A DNA stretch of 64,000 bases from Mycobacterium conspicuum (lineage in GTDB: Bacteria > Actinomycetota > Actinomycetes > Mycobacteriales > Mycobacteriaceae), in assembly GCF_010730195.1 (NCBI RefSeq), contig NZ_AP022613.1, forward strand, positions 3,906,001-3,970,000. Direction: 5' to 3'. Of the stretch, positions 1 through 7,750 are shown piece by piece (the first letter of the stretch is position 1; every line of letters begins with the position of its first letter). Below the pieces are notes generated by a model, which searched no databases, had not been told where the DNA came from, and was given only the letters and a program-made list of their open reading frames with translations. The position numbers were made by a program, and so were the translations under genes.

Positions 1-433
1 CCCAGCCCCACGATTCCGGCGGATCGGGCAATTCCAGCCAGTCCCATTGAGTTTCATCACCCGGTGCATGGGGGATCACCGCGTTCGGGCGCTGCGTGGC
101 CGTCCGGCACGCCTCACAGACGGGCCGCAGGTTCCGGGTCCGGATGTTGCGGGTCAGGCTCTGATACGACAGCCCGAACCCGAGGTCCTCGAGTTCGTCG
201 AACAGGGTGCGGGCCCACAGGTGCGGGTCCTCGGTCAGCCTGGCGGTGACGTAGTCGATGAACGGATCGAACGGGTCCGGGTCGGGCCGGGCGCGGACCC
301 CGGGCGCGCCGTCACCGGCCAGATACTTCCGGACCGTCTTGCGGTCGAAGCCGGTGTGGCGGGCGATCGCCGAGATCGACCAACCACGTTTGCGTAGGGC
401 ATGTACTTCCACATCGTCCTCCCATGTGAGCAT
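1..433 (-). CDS. istA: IstA-like transposase of IS21 family, partial (C-terminus off window)
   Basis: An open frame runs from ATG at 433 off the window start, about 144 codons. Its first 45 residues form a helix-turn-helix typical of IstA (ISAIARHTGFDRKTVRKYL). Near the window edge it reads GDETQWDWLELPD, which carries the first catalytic Asp of the DDE (RNase H-like) core. An IstB helper ATPase would be expected downstream but is not in the window. The frame is intact here because the run after CGCCC has four G; the right-hand copy has three and is frameshifted. The protein cuts and joins the IS ends in the nucleoid. Confidence 0.85.
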   Translation of the reverse strand, partial: MLTWEDDVEVHALRKRGWSISAIARHTGFDRKTVRKYLAGDGAPGVRARPDPDPFDPFIDYVTARLTEDPHLWARTLFDELEDLGFGLSYQSLTRNIRTRNLRPVCEACRTATQRPNAVIPHAPGDETQWDWLELPDPPESWGW

Positions 434-570
434 GAGAAAGCGGGCCTCCTTCGGTGGAGCTACTGGCGTCAGACACCAGCAGCTTCGAGGGAGGCCCGCC
501 CTTCTCGGCGGAGCCACACGGGTGGGGAATTTCGATGAGCGTCAGTGGGGAATTTCAGTGAGCGCGGTCA
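1..570 (-). mobile_element. IS21-family insertion sequence, left copy, cut by window edge
   Basis: This stretch matches the inverted complement of 63271-64000 nearly base for base. The inner boundary is set where the two copies stop matching, at position 570 (end reads TGACCGCGCT going inward). The end carries two copies of the 11-mer AAATTCCCCAC (complements at 545-555 and 522-532), as expected for the multiple terminal binding repeats of IS21-family elements. The transposase reads outward toward position 1. The other end of the element, and so any target duplication, lies outside the window. Confidence 0.9.
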
Positions 571-709
571 CCGCGGCCGAGTTGTTCAGTTTGAACTTGT
601 CGGGCGTCACCCATGGACCGCCGTCGCGGTAGCGTATGCGGCGCTGGTCTCGGGTGTCTAAGGCGGGTACGGCGTGGCTAGTCGAGGGTAGTATGGCTTG
701 ACTCCCCAT
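542..709 (-). pseudogene. Short ORF interrupted by the IS21 element (55 codons left)
   Basis: A minus-strand frame starting at ATG 709 reads MGSQAILPSTSHAV, then DTRDQRRIRYRDGGPWVTP and FKLNNSAA, after which it enters the IS end and stops at 542-544. The last 9 or so residues are encoded by IS DNA. Codon use resembles real GC-rich mycobacterial coding sequence, so I read it as the N-terminal part of a gene truncated by the insertion. I do not recognise the family. There is no clear ribosome binding site, so the start is uncertain. Confidence 0.35.
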
Positions 710-779
710 CCTGCAGCGGTACGATGGTGCTGATCCTGGTGGGGCCCCGGCTCACGCTAGGAGGCTTGGGTTCGTTTAG

Positions 780-959
780 CTAACGAGAACAAGCAACCAC
801 AGTGCAGATTCCCGACGACCAGAGCGGCGCGTATCGCGAGCCCCGAAACCTCAGTTTCGAGTCAGTGACCGTTTGCATCGTCGGCCAAAATCACTGTTGG
901 ACGGAGTGCTCGCCTCTTAACTTGAATGCCCCGGTTATCCCCGGGGCATTCACTTTTTT
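780..959 (+). ncRNA. Possible structured small RNA ending at a canonical terminator
   Basis: No convincing ORF lies in this plus-strand stretch: the one long frame reads straight through the terminator. It contains a perfect stem with tetraloop, CGAAAC-CTCA-GTTTCG (844-859), and ends at a textbook intrinsic terminator (924-959). No known mycobacterial sRNA family is recognised, and the 5' end is a guess. It lies convergent to, and just downstream of, the two-gene OST-HTH unit. It could also be only the 3' tail of a transcript from interrupted DNA upstream. Confidence 0.3.
924..959 (+). terminator. Intrinsic (Rho-independent) terminator, plus strand
   Basis: A perfect 11-bp stem, GAATGCCCCGG / CCGGGGCATTC, has a 6-base loop (935-940) and is followed by AC and six T (954-959). 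On the minus strand no T-run follows, so it is directional. Such canonical terminators are uncommon in mycobacterial chromosomes and more typical of phage or mobile DNA. Confidence 0.85.
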
Positions 960-983
960 GCAACAAGAAGCTCGTTACCTAGT

Positions 984-1832
984 TCAGCGACGAGCCCGCC
1001 ACGTCTCTTTGGCCTTCGTCCCTGCTCTGATATACGAGTCGGGGTAAATGTTCACGTAACCTCGCGGTTCGACTCTCCATACACTCGCGGTTGCAACGAC
1101 CGTGCGCCTCTGTTGTCCCGCGTTCGTATCCCAGTGATATCCCATAGGTAGCTCGTAATCCCATATCCACAGTGGATCACCTGTTGGGCCAGCCAATCCA
1201 TGCCTGCCACCTGCGGAAGCGGGTCTCCACGTGCCCGTCGCGGCCGATTGCCAACATCCACCACGCGCATACATGTTCCGAAATGCACTCCGGCCGTCCT
1301 CCGTGTTGAGTCTCTCGCCGTCTGCTTTCCTGTCGAAGACATGCAATGGGAGTACCCGCGGGTCGTTATAGCTGGTGCAATCGGAAGGAACTCCCGCTGC
1401 GATCATTGTTCTCAGCTCGGCGGCTGTATCGACACCATCCTGCAACGTGCGATAGACCGCCCTGTGATCAACAAAGCGTTGCAGTGGCATACAGTCCCGC
1501 TTCTCCGGCGGATCTCGCCTCGGGTCATGAAGGACAAACACCGAACCACGGCTGAGCACGTAGCATTTGTTAATAGTCAAGTCCCGGTATAGCTCGTTTG
1601 CATCAACGGGCTCAAGTATGTTGATCCGCCGCGCGCCATTTCCTTCAGCACTCAACCTCCGCGACTTGGTGCGGCGGGTAATTAAGTCGACCCCGAGCTC
1701 AGCGGCTTGCCGTCCAAGTGTGGTTCGCAAGCGCTTCTCGTAGTCGCTATCGGATGGATGGAGTACCAACCAGATCCTCGGTCTGCGGGTGGCGGACGCC
1801 CCGTGCTCGGGCCGCTGCCCACGTCGACTCAC
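984..1832 (-). CDS. Unrecognised 282-residue protein, second gene of OST-HTH unit
   Basis: Starts at GTG 1832, which overlaps the TGA of the upstream OST-HTH gene by four bases (GTGA), so the two are almost certainly co-translated. I do not recognise a family. The N-terminus is basic and then reads RPRIWLVLHPSDSDYEKRL, a beta-alpha start. The middle holds LYRDLTINKCYVLSRGSVFVLHDP, shown here only as a hydrophobic beta-rich core (about residues 80-105). The C-terminal third is aromatic- and Trp-rich with LPMGYHWDT (about 240-248). No signal peptide or membrane segment is seen. The GC content and codon use are less biased than in the chromosomal core, which suggests acquisition. It may be an effector whose partner binds RNA, but that is inference from context only. 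Confidence 0.75.
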   Translation of the reverse strand: MSRRGQRPEHGASATRRPRIWLVLHPSDSDYEKRLRTTLGRQAAELGVDLITRRTKSRRLSAEGNGARRINILEPVDANELYRDLTINKCYVLSRGSVFVLHDPRRDPPEKRDCMPLQRFVDHRAVYRTLQDGVDTAAELRTMIAAGVPSDCTSYNDPRVLPLHVFDRKADGERLNTEDGRSAFRNMYARGGCWQSAATGTWRPASAGGRHGLAGPTGDPLWIWDYELPMGYHWDTNAGQQRRTVVATASVWRVEPRGYVNIYPDSYIRAGTKAKETWRARR

Positions 1833-2671
1833 GCCCTCGCCCGAAAGGCTACGGAGGCGGGGATCTGCACGGCCTTAAGTTCGCTCGGCTTCATGACGGC
1901 GACGCAACGCAACAAGAATCGTCGCAATTCCTCTGCATCTGCATGGTCCGACGATGGGCGCTTACTCGCAGAACTAGTTAATGTATCCGCCGGCAGTTCT
2001 AGGCCCTGTTTGTCGAACCAAGCGGAAAGGATATTTAGGACATTCGACTTAATGAAGTGATTCCATGGCCTCCGCAGTTCGGGGGGCAACGCGAAGGTGC
2101 CAAGTCCTCGTTGGGCCCAATCATTCAGTTGATGATCCGCATTTTGATTGGCAAAGGCTTGGCGCCAGCCTGCCATGTCCTCCGCCGAAATCGTGGGAAG
2201 CTGCGGCCTGTCGCCCACCTCATCCGCTTCGACACGAACCGCCTTGGAGCCGTCCCATACGAACGCCCCGGGTGAGGAGTAATCGAGCACCGCATCCCAT
2301 AGGTCAGGCCTTACCCTTCCCGCCGACGTAGCGGGTTGACTGTCGGCCGGGTGATCTTTTGTCCCGTCGGTGGCGTCGCCAGAGAGCAGTCTGACCCGCG
2401 GAGGTCGCATCGTCGTGTCGAGTTCGACCAAGTCTGGAATCAAGCGAATAGCATCAATGATCGAGGTCGCGCCGTAGTCACGTTCGTCGAACTCCCGCGC
2501 TGTTGCCTGGAGGATCCGGTTCTTTAAGACTGCGGTCGTCATAACTTGCCAGTCGGAGCGGCCAGATTCTTTCGCCGCTTCGAAGGCGCCCCGCACCAAC
2601 GCTCGCAGAGCATCCACCGGGGATTCGCCTAGCGCCTGGGACGATGTTTGGTCCGTATCCACAACTGGCAT
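1829..2671 (-). CDS. OST-HTH/LOTUS domain protein (280 aa)
   Basis: Residues about 18-96 look like an OST-HTH/LOTUS domain: an amphipathic helix (DALRALVRGAFEAAK), then VLKNRILQATAREFDERDY, then GATSIIDAIRLIPDLVELD and a closing strand PPRVRLL. This winged-helix family binds RNA, in known cases G-rich RNA or quadruplexes. In bacteria it is often found beside NYN nucleases, but no NYN domain is visible here. The rest (100-280) is unassigned, with a Trp-containing helical segment near 160-215. The ATG at 2671 lacks a strong Shine-Dalgarno. The frame stays open upstream to a TAA and codes a protein-like stretch, but without a standard start. It overlaps the next gene by GTGA. Confidence 0.75.
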   Translation of the reverse strand: MPVVDTDQTSSQALGESPVDALRALVRGAFEAAKESGRSDWQVMTTAVLKNRILQATAREFDERDYGATSIIDAIRLIPDLVELDTTMRPPRVRLLSGDATDGTKDHPADSQPATSAGRVRPDLWDAVLDYSSPGAFVWDGSKAVRVEADEVGDRPQLPTISAEDMAGWRQAFANQNADHQLNDWAQRGLGTFALPPELRRPWNHFIKSNVLNILSAWFDKQGLELPADTLTSSASKRPSSDHADAEELRRFLLRCVAVMKPSELKAVQIPASVAFRARA

Positions 2672-2732
2672 CTTGTCACGCAGTCGCTTGAAAGCCGCCT
2701 GGTTGGGTCCGTCGAGTAGAGCGGCGATGTCG

Positions 2733-2769
2733 CGGCAGGTTTAGGCGCGGTTCTCTAAACGTCCTGCCG
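2733..2769. promoter_or_regulatory. Imperfect inverted repeat upstream of OST-HTH gene
   Basis: CGGCAGG-TTTAG (2733-2744) faces CTAAA-CGT-CCTGCCG (2755-2769) across a 10-base spacer. It sits 62-98 bases upstream of the ATG at 2671, where a promoter or operator would be expected. It could be an operator for autoregulation or a transcript hairpin. Nothing here tells which. Confidence 0.35.
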
Positions 2770-2881
2770 TCGTCTGGTGCTGTCGTCCTATATTCCAGCG
2801 ATTCGCGAGGTTGATCTGCGATGCAACGAAGCAGTGTGAGGGCAGGTTGGCGCTTGGTACGCCCGGCGTATCGGCCTACAC

Positions 2882-2945
2882 TGGTGGCCGGGACGGGATT
2901 TGCACCCGTCGGGAGTGCGGCAACACTCTTGGCGGCTACCCGGCC
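2882..2945 (-). tRNA. tRNA-like sequence without a normal D arm; CCA encoded
   Basis: Read on the minus strand it has a perfect 7-bp acceptor stem GGCCGGG / CCCGGCC and an encoded ACCA tail. The T arm ACGGG-TGCAAAT-CCCGT is intact, and TA stands at the usual positions 8-9. The anticodon arm is GAGTG-TTGCCG-CACTC (or a 4-bp stem with an 8-base loop). The loop contains GCC, so glycine would be the best guess. The whole is 64 bases, and only about 10 bases stand where a D arm should be. It is either a truncated tRNA from a mobile element, a degenerate att-site copy, or an unusual tRNA mimic. It is clearly not the host tRNA-Gly at 26054. Confidence 0.5.
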
Positions 2946-2952
2946 TACCTTT

Positions 2953-2994
2953 GCCCCCGCCGCTCCCTAACTCACGGGTGCTGGCGGCGGGGGC
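2953..2994 (-). terminator. Strong hairpin after DUF5343 gene
   Basis: GCCCCCGCCGC (2953-2963) and GCGGCGGGGGC (2984-2994) form a perfect 11-bp stem with a 20-base loop. It starts 12 bases after the stop of the minus-strand DUF5343 gene. There is no U-run after it, as is usual for mycobacterial 3' hairpins. It separates that gene from the tRNA-like sequence. Confidence 0.5.
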
Positions 2995-3005
2995 TTAACC
3001 CCTTC

Positions 3006-3761
3006 TCATGGACCGACTCCTTCAGCGTCTTCTTCTGCATCCGAGCCATTTTTCGACTCGGTGGCACGGATGATTTCCATAGACTTGAGCGACTTGATAG
3101 CGTCTCGCAACATTTTGACCCGCTGGTCGTCTAATTCCAGCCACTTGACTGTCACGGATACTCGCACTTGTCCGGCAGTGCCAAGGTCAACCACAACAGT
3201 CTCACCGGCGCTTGGCGGGACCGTGGCTGGTTCCTCGGTGGCACTGTCATTGTTCTTGTTCTGCAATTGCTGGCTCTTGCGACGAGTCGAGTTGCCAGCG
3301 GGGACCGCGGGCGGAGTTTTCCATAGCGCTCCAACCTTCACGCCAGCGTACGCACACGCTTTCATGAAGAAAGCAATCGCCTTACGTCGGGTATCACCTT
3401 TAAGGCCCGCTGCGGTGAACACTTCCAGGAACTGCGACTGGGTTGAGTTGAGCCCCAAGGAAAATACGTCGGTGTAGAAGTCGTTGATGAACTCGCCGAT
3501 CAGGCGTTGACGGTCTACTTCACTGGCGTAGACCAGATTTTCCAGTCGCTTGGTTGGCTCGCCCGCTTTGTTGAGCAGCCCCATCGTCTGTAGATTCGTG
3601 ATCACCGTTGAGCGGTAACCCCCGGCGTATGTATCGAGGTAGCTGGGATCCACACGCGTGGGAATGTCCTCGCTCTCCATGCGCTCTATGACGTCAGTCA
3701 GAGTCTTAAACGCTATGTAGGGTGGCAATGGCTTCTTTAACTCTCCCTCGCTCTCGGCCAT
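3006..3761 (-). CDS. DUF5343 family protein
   Basis: This 251-residue protein matches my recollection of DUF5343. It has LPPYIAFKTLTDVIERME near the N-terminus, then an alpha-helical body with GGYRSTVITNLQTMGLLN (a winged-helix-like part) and PTKRLENLV. A later block is RRKAIAFFMKACAYAGVKV (about residues 127-145). After a Gln/Asn/Ser-rich linker (about 160-185), a beta-rich tail follows, ending in an acidic stretch. No catalytic motif is known to me. It has a good ribosome binding site (GGAGG, 7 bases before ATG 3761). A perfect 14-bp palindrome lies about 40 bases upstream. DUF5343 genes often sit in accessory islands; the molecular role is unknown. Confidence 0.8.
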   Translation of the reverse strand: MAESEGELKKPLPPYIAFKTLTDVIERMESEDIPTRVDPSYLDTYAGGYRSTVITNLQTMGLLNKAGEPTKRLENLVYASEVDRQRLIGEFINDFYTDVFSLGLNSTQSQFLEVFTAAGLKGDTRRKAIAFFMKACAYAGVKVGALWKTPPAVPAGNSTRRKSQQLQNKNNDSATEEPATVPPSAGETVVVDLGTAGQVRVSVTVKWLELDDQRVKMLRDAIKSLKSMEIIRATESKNGSDAEEDAEGVGP

Positions 3762-3801
3762 GGCATTACCTCCAGTTCGCTGGCGTCAACCAACGATGGC
3801 A

Positions 3802-3815
3802 TAAGCCATGGCTTA
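3802..3815. promoter_or_regulatory. Perfect palindrome, likely operator between divergent genes
   Basis: TAAGCCATGGCTTA is a perfect 14-bp palindrome. A further half-site, CAAGCCA, follows at 3819-3825 and a reversed one, ATGGCAT, precedes it at about 3796-3802. It lies in the 136-bp gap between the minus-strand DUF5343 gene and the plus-strand 79-residue ORF, so one bound regulator could control both. Confidence 0.5.
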
Positions 3816-3897
3816 ACACAAGCCATACGAGAGAGATTTTTCTGGATTCTGTCGGACGATCCCGTTTGATTAGTTGCGCAAGCCCTAACCTGTCGCC

Positions 3898-4137
3898 ATG
3901 AACACCTCAGTGACGGCACGGGCAACAGGGGTTCGCCCGGGTGACTTGGTGCGTGTGCGCACGGCTTTTCGCGGATGGGTCGAGAAGCGCGCAATAACCC
4001 CGATAATTGCGGGGGATTCGTTCCCGGTCGTGCGCGTCTGCTCTGTGCAGGCTTGGGAGGAAGCGCGGCGTACGGGAGAAACCCCTTCATCGACTCCGTT
4101 TCCGGCTGAAGACGTGAAGCTGATCGAGCATCCCTGA
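3898..4137 (+). CDS. Small hypothetical protein (79 aa)
   Basis: ATG 3898 opens a 79-residue frame: an N-terminal SH3-like or beta-barrel-looking stretch (VRPGDLVRVRTAFRGWVEKR), then FPVVRVCSVQAWEEARRTGE and a short acidic tail. I do not recognise it. It is divergent from the DUF5343 gene and shares the 3762-3897 promoter region with it. There is no Shine-Dalgarno, so a leaderless transcript is possible. TGA and TAG stops follow directly in tandem. It is not a shadow of any gene on the other strand. Confidence 0.5.
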   Translation: MNTSVTARATGVRPGDLVRVRTAFRGWVEKRAITPIIAGDSFPVVRVCSVQAWEEARRTGETPSSTPFPAEDVKLIEHP

Positions 4138-4542
4138 TAGGACGGCTTTTGCCCGCGTAGCGTCAGGGTGCCGCGCACCTCGCCGCGCACCTCGCTGGTC
4201 CGTAGATCAAGCTTTCCACCGGGCCCCAGCGGCTTTATTCGCGATCTCTGACGGCTGCAGGGGTGAGCCTTCGCCGCCCCGCGCCGCCCACCTTCAAGCC
4301 ACCTCTGGGCCGAGGGTTACTGCGCCGGGTCCTAACGGCCTCTGGTTCGGGGTCGCCTCGCTCACGGCGGTGACCGCCAGCGAGTTCAAGTCGAGTGCAC
4401 GCGTACCTGACCTGTCAGGCCTAAACCAGTCCCCCACCCATGACCGGTCGCTCGCTTCTACCGAGAACTTTCGATTGGCCCGCGACGCGCGCCCGTGTCG
4501 TTACCGAAGGCCGGGACGTGGGCTTTTGTCGACCCGAAGCGG
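4138..4542. other. Non-coding junction between accessory block and rne
   Basis: About 400 bases with no gene I can support. It contains a perfect 12-bp tandem repeat, CCGCGCACCTCG (4171-4182 and 4183-4194). No clear terminator for rne is visible. This is where the conserved chromosomal order begins. In M. tuberculosis I would expect dctA and rplU here, so the accessory DNA or a rearrangement starts at this point. Confidence 0.5.
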
Positions 4543-7413
4543 TCAGTCCACGTGGATCGGCGGGCCCGCCGGCCGGCCCGCCGCGCGCCGTCGGCGCGGG
4601 CGTTCGAAGGCCGGCGCGGTATCGATCACCATCCTGGCGTCCGCGTCGTCGTCGGATTCGTCCTCAAGGTCGAGGTCGTCGTCGTCGTCCAGGTCGAGAT
4701 CCTCGTCGTCGTCGTCGAGCTCCTCGTCATCGTCGACCTCGTCGACCTCGTCGACCTCGTCGACCTCCTCGTCGTCGAGCTCGTCCTCGTCGTCGGAGTC
4801 GTCGGAGTCGTCGAGTTCGTCGGTGTCCTCGTCGGTGTCTTCGTAGTCGTCCTGGTCGATGTCCTCCAGGTCAGCGGAGACCTGAGCCGCCGTCGGTTCT
4901 TCGGTTTCGATGGCGGCTTCCTCGACCGGTGCCCCGGATGCGGCGGTGCCGTCCTCATCAGCGTCGGCCGCCTCCGAAGCCCCAGCTGAGCCCGCGGCCA
5001 TCGCCTTGAACATCGGATGCTCGCCGGGAGCGTGAGCGGGCACCTTGGCCACTTGGAGCTGGCCCGAACCCTGCTCGGTGGACTCCTCGGATTTCTTCTT
5101 CGACCGCCTGCCCCGCCGGCCGCCGGACTCGGACTTGCGCCCGCTCGCCGCCGCGGTCGAATCGACCGGGTCCCCGTGCATCAGGATTCCGCGGCCGCTG
5201 CAATGGGGGCATTGCGTCGAGAACGCCTCGATCAGCCCGGTCCCCAGCCGCTTGCGGGTCAGCTGCACCAGGCCCAGCGACGTCACCTCGGACACCTGGT
5301 GGCGGGTGCGGTCGCGGGCCAGCGCCTCGGTCAGCCGCCGCAGCACCAGATCGCGGTTGGATTCCAGCACCATGTCGATGAAGTCGATGACCACGATGCC
5401 GCCGATGTCGCGCAGCCGCAGCTGACGCACGATCTCCTCGGCCGCCTCCAGGTTGTTCTTGGTGACGGTCTGCTCGAGGTTGCCGCCGGAACCGGTGAAC
5501 TTGCCGGTGTTGACGTCGACCACCGTCATCGCCTCGGTGCGGTCGATCACCAGCGTGCCGCCCGACGGCAGCCACACCTTGCGCTCCAGCGCCTTGGCCA
5601 ACTGCTCGTCGATGCGATGCACGGCGAAGACGTCCGGCCCGTTCTGGTGGTCGTCCGGCCCTTGGGCGGGCTCGTACTTCGTCATCTTCGAAACCAGTTC
5701 GGGCGCAACGGAGTTCACGTACTCGTTGATCGTGTTCCAGGCCTCGTCACCGGAAACGACAAGGCCGGCGAAGTCCTCGTTGAACAGGTCACGGATGACC
5801 TTCACCAACACGTCGGGCTCTTCGTAGAGCGGCACCGCGGCGCCCGCGGCCTTCTCCTTGGTCTCGGTCGCCTTGGCCTCGATCTGTTCCCAACGCTCCT
5901 GCAGGCGGGTGACGTCGGAGCGGATGTCCTCCTCTTTGACGCCCTCCGACGCGGTGCGGATGATCACACCGGCGTCGGACGGCACCACCTCGCGCAGGAT
6001 CTCCTTGAGCCGCTGGCGTTCGGTGTCGGGCAGCTTGCGGCTGATCCCGGTCGACGACGCCCCCGGCACGTAGACCAAATAGCGGCCGGCCAGCGACACC
6101 TGCGTGGTCAGCCGCGCGCCCTTGTGGCCGACCGGGTCCTTGCTGACCTGGACCACGACGTAGTCGCCGGGCTTGAGGGCCTGTTCGATCTTGCGGTCGG
6201 ACCCGCCCAGCCCCGCGGCCTCCCAGTTGACCTCACCGGCATAGAGCACACCGTTGCGGCCGCGACCGATGTCGACGAACGCCGCCTCCATCGACGGCAG
6301 CACGTTCTGCACGATGCCCAGGTAGATGTTGCCGACCAGGGACGCAGACGCCGCCGACGTCACGAAGTGCTCGACGACGATCCCGTCCTCGAGCACCGCG
6401 ATCTGGGTGTATCGCGCACCCGGGTGGGGCGGCTCGGTGCGGACCCGGTCGCGCACCACCATGACGCGCTCGACCGCTTCGCGGCGGGCCAGGAATTCGG
6501 CCTCGGTCAATATCGGGGGGCGCCGCCGTCCGGCGTCGCGCCCGTCCCGGCGGCGCTGGCGCTTGGCCTCCAGCCGAGTCGAGCCATCGATGCCCTTGAT
6601 CTCGCCGCCGGAGCCGCCATCGCCGGATTTCCCGGAGCGCGGCGCCCGCTCATGAACCACGGTGTTGGGGGGATCGTCGGGCGACGGACCCTCGTCGTTG
6701 TCATCGCCCGAACCGGACTTGCGGCGCCGACGACGGCGGCGGCGCTTGGTAGCGGCCTCCCCCGAGCCGTTCTCGTCGTCGCCTTCGGCGTCCGTCTCGG
6801 AATCGCTGTCCTCGGCATCGGAATCCGACTCGTCGCCATCGTCGGATACGTCGGATTCGCCGGTCTTCCGCTCGCCCTCGTCGGTGTCAGCGCCGTCGGA
6901 TCCGGCCTGCTCGCCACGGCCCCTGCCGCGGCCCCGCCGGCCGCGACGCCGCCGGCTCTTGGCCGGCCGATCGGCCTGCTCGTCGTCGTCCTCGGCATCC
7001 GAGTCGTCGACATCGTCGCCGGCGTCGTCGTCGGTGTCCTCCTCTAACCGCCGCGGTTGCGGGGAAACGAACAGCGGCATGTAGGCCGGCCGCTCGGTCG
7101 CGGTCTCCGTCGGCGCCGATTCGGGTTCGTCGTCCGCCACGTCCGCCTCTGCGCTGGCCGCAGGGCTGTAGAACGTCGGAAACACCATGGGCGTCCGGGC
7201 GAACAGCATGTCGCGCACCCGCAGGGCATCCTCGCGGTCCACGCCGGAATGCACGTTGCGGGTCTGCCCGTCGAGCTGGAACAGCGCATCGAGCACCTCT
7301 TTGTTGGTGTTACCCAACGATCGGGCCAGCTGGTGGACCCTTAACCGGTCCGGCAGATCCTCATGCTGTGTCGGCTCGTCTGATGAGTCTGAAGTTGGGG
7401 CACCGTCTACCAC
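4543..7413 (-). CDS. rne: Ribonuclease E/G
   Basis: Endoribonuclease that starts mRNA decay and processes rRNA and tRNA precursors. At 956 residues it is close to the M. tuberculosis protein. After a long disordered, acidic and Arg-rich N-terminus (about 1-330) comes the S1 domain (NIYLGIVQNVLPSMEAAFVD). The DNase I-like catalytic core has its two metal-binding Asp in TVVDVNTGKFTG and VVIDFIDM. A Zn-link CPHCSGRG follows, which holds the tetramer. The C-terminus is extremely acidic, coded by a repetitive GTCGAC/GTCGTC-type tract (about 4660-4850). The start is GTG 7413 with GAGGAG eight bases upstream. A leader of more than 300 bases may allow autoregulation, as in enterobacteria (inference). 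Confidence 0.97.
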   Translation of the reverse strand: MVDGAPTSDSSDEPTQHEDLPDRLRVHQLARSLGNTNKEVLDALFQLDGQTRNVHSGVDREDALRVRDMLFARTPMVFPTFYSPAASAEADVADDEPESAPTETATERPAYMPLFVSPQPRRLEEDTDDDAGDDVDDSDAEDDDEQADRPAKSRRRRGRRGRGRGRGEQAGSDGADTDEGERKTGESDVSDDGDESDSDAEDSDSETDAEGDDENGSGEAATKRRRRRRRRKSGSGDDNDEGPSPDDPPNTVVHERAPRSGKSGDGGSGGEIKGIDGSTRLEAKRQRRRDGRDAGRRRPPILTEAEFLARREAVERVMVVRDRVRTEPPHPGARYTQIAVLEDGIVVEHFVTSAASASLVGNIYLGIVQNVLPSMEAAFVDIGRGRNGVLYAGEVNWEAAGLGGSDRKIEQALKPGDYVVVQVSKDPVGHKGARLTTQVSLAGRYLVYVPGASSTGISRKLPDTERQRLKEILREVVPSDAGVIIRTASEGVKEEDIRSDVTRLQERWEQIEAKATETKEKAAGAAVPLYEEPDVLVKVIRDLFNEDFAGLVVSGDEAWNTINEYVNSVAPELVSKMTKYEPAQGPDDHQNGPDVFAVHRIDEQLAKALERKVWLPSGGTLVIDRTEAMTVVDVNTGKFTGSGGNLEQTVTKNNLEAAEEIVRQLRLRDIGGIVVIDFIDMVLESNRDLVLRRLTEALARDRTRHQVSEVTSLGLVQLTRKRLGTGLIEAFSTQCPHCSGRGILMHGDPVDSTAAASGRKSESGGRRGRRSKKKSEESTEQGSGQLQVAKVPAHAPGEHPMFKAMAAGSAGASEAADADEDGTAASGAPVEEAAIETEEPTAAQVSADLEDIDQDDYEDTDEDTDELDDSDDSDDEDELDDEEVDEVDEVDEVDDDEELDDDDEDLDLDDDDDLDLEDESDDDADARMVIDTAPAFERPRRRRAAGRPAGPPIHVD

Positions 7414-7750
7414 GTATTCTCCTCAAGCCCCCGGGCGCGTCCATTCGACGCGGCCACGCGAGGGCTTCGCTATGTGCTCGGGTCACTTCTCCCGGGCTTG
7501 TGATGGTCTCACCCCGGGCAGCTCGCTGAAATCCAGCGAACGCACCCGGCGCCGTGCTGAATGAGGGCTTGACATGCCGCGCCAGACCGCACGATGAGCG
7601 ATTGTCGCGCTTGTCAAAGTCGTTCATTCGGGTGTCCGTCACCAGCCCTGAGCCGGTCCGACGACGTTCACCTTGAGTCAGTATCCCATACCACAGGCCG
7701 CGTCCACGCGCCCGCGATGCTGACGCCCTACTACCCGCCCTGTGCCGGTC
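7414..7750. other. Long leader region between ndk and rne
   Basis: The 337 bases between the ndk stop and the rne GTG have no gene-like ORF that is not a shadow. It is the likely 5' untranslated region of rne and may hold its own promoter. I see no clear riboswitch or strong hairpin in it. Confidence 0.5.

Larger units (their letters stand above)
2672..3005. other. Intergenic stretch with tRNA-like sequence and two inverted repeats
   Basis: Between the OST-HTH and DUF5343 genes, about 330 bases hold no credible ORF. They contain the inverted repeat at 2733-2769, the tRNA-like sequence at 2882-2945, and the terminator hairpin at 2953-2994. A short protein-like reading frame just upstream of 2671 lacks a start codon. 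Confidence 0.5.

Noticed and set aside
4660..4850. Tandem GTC-rich repeats as a microsatellite or array
   Set aside because: They encode the acidic C-terminus of RNase E in frame.
5017..7047. Plus-strand ORF of 676 codons antisense to rne
   Set aside because: Shadow of the GC-rich rne gene; composition is His/Arg/Gly-rich without any domain, and rne is unambiguous.
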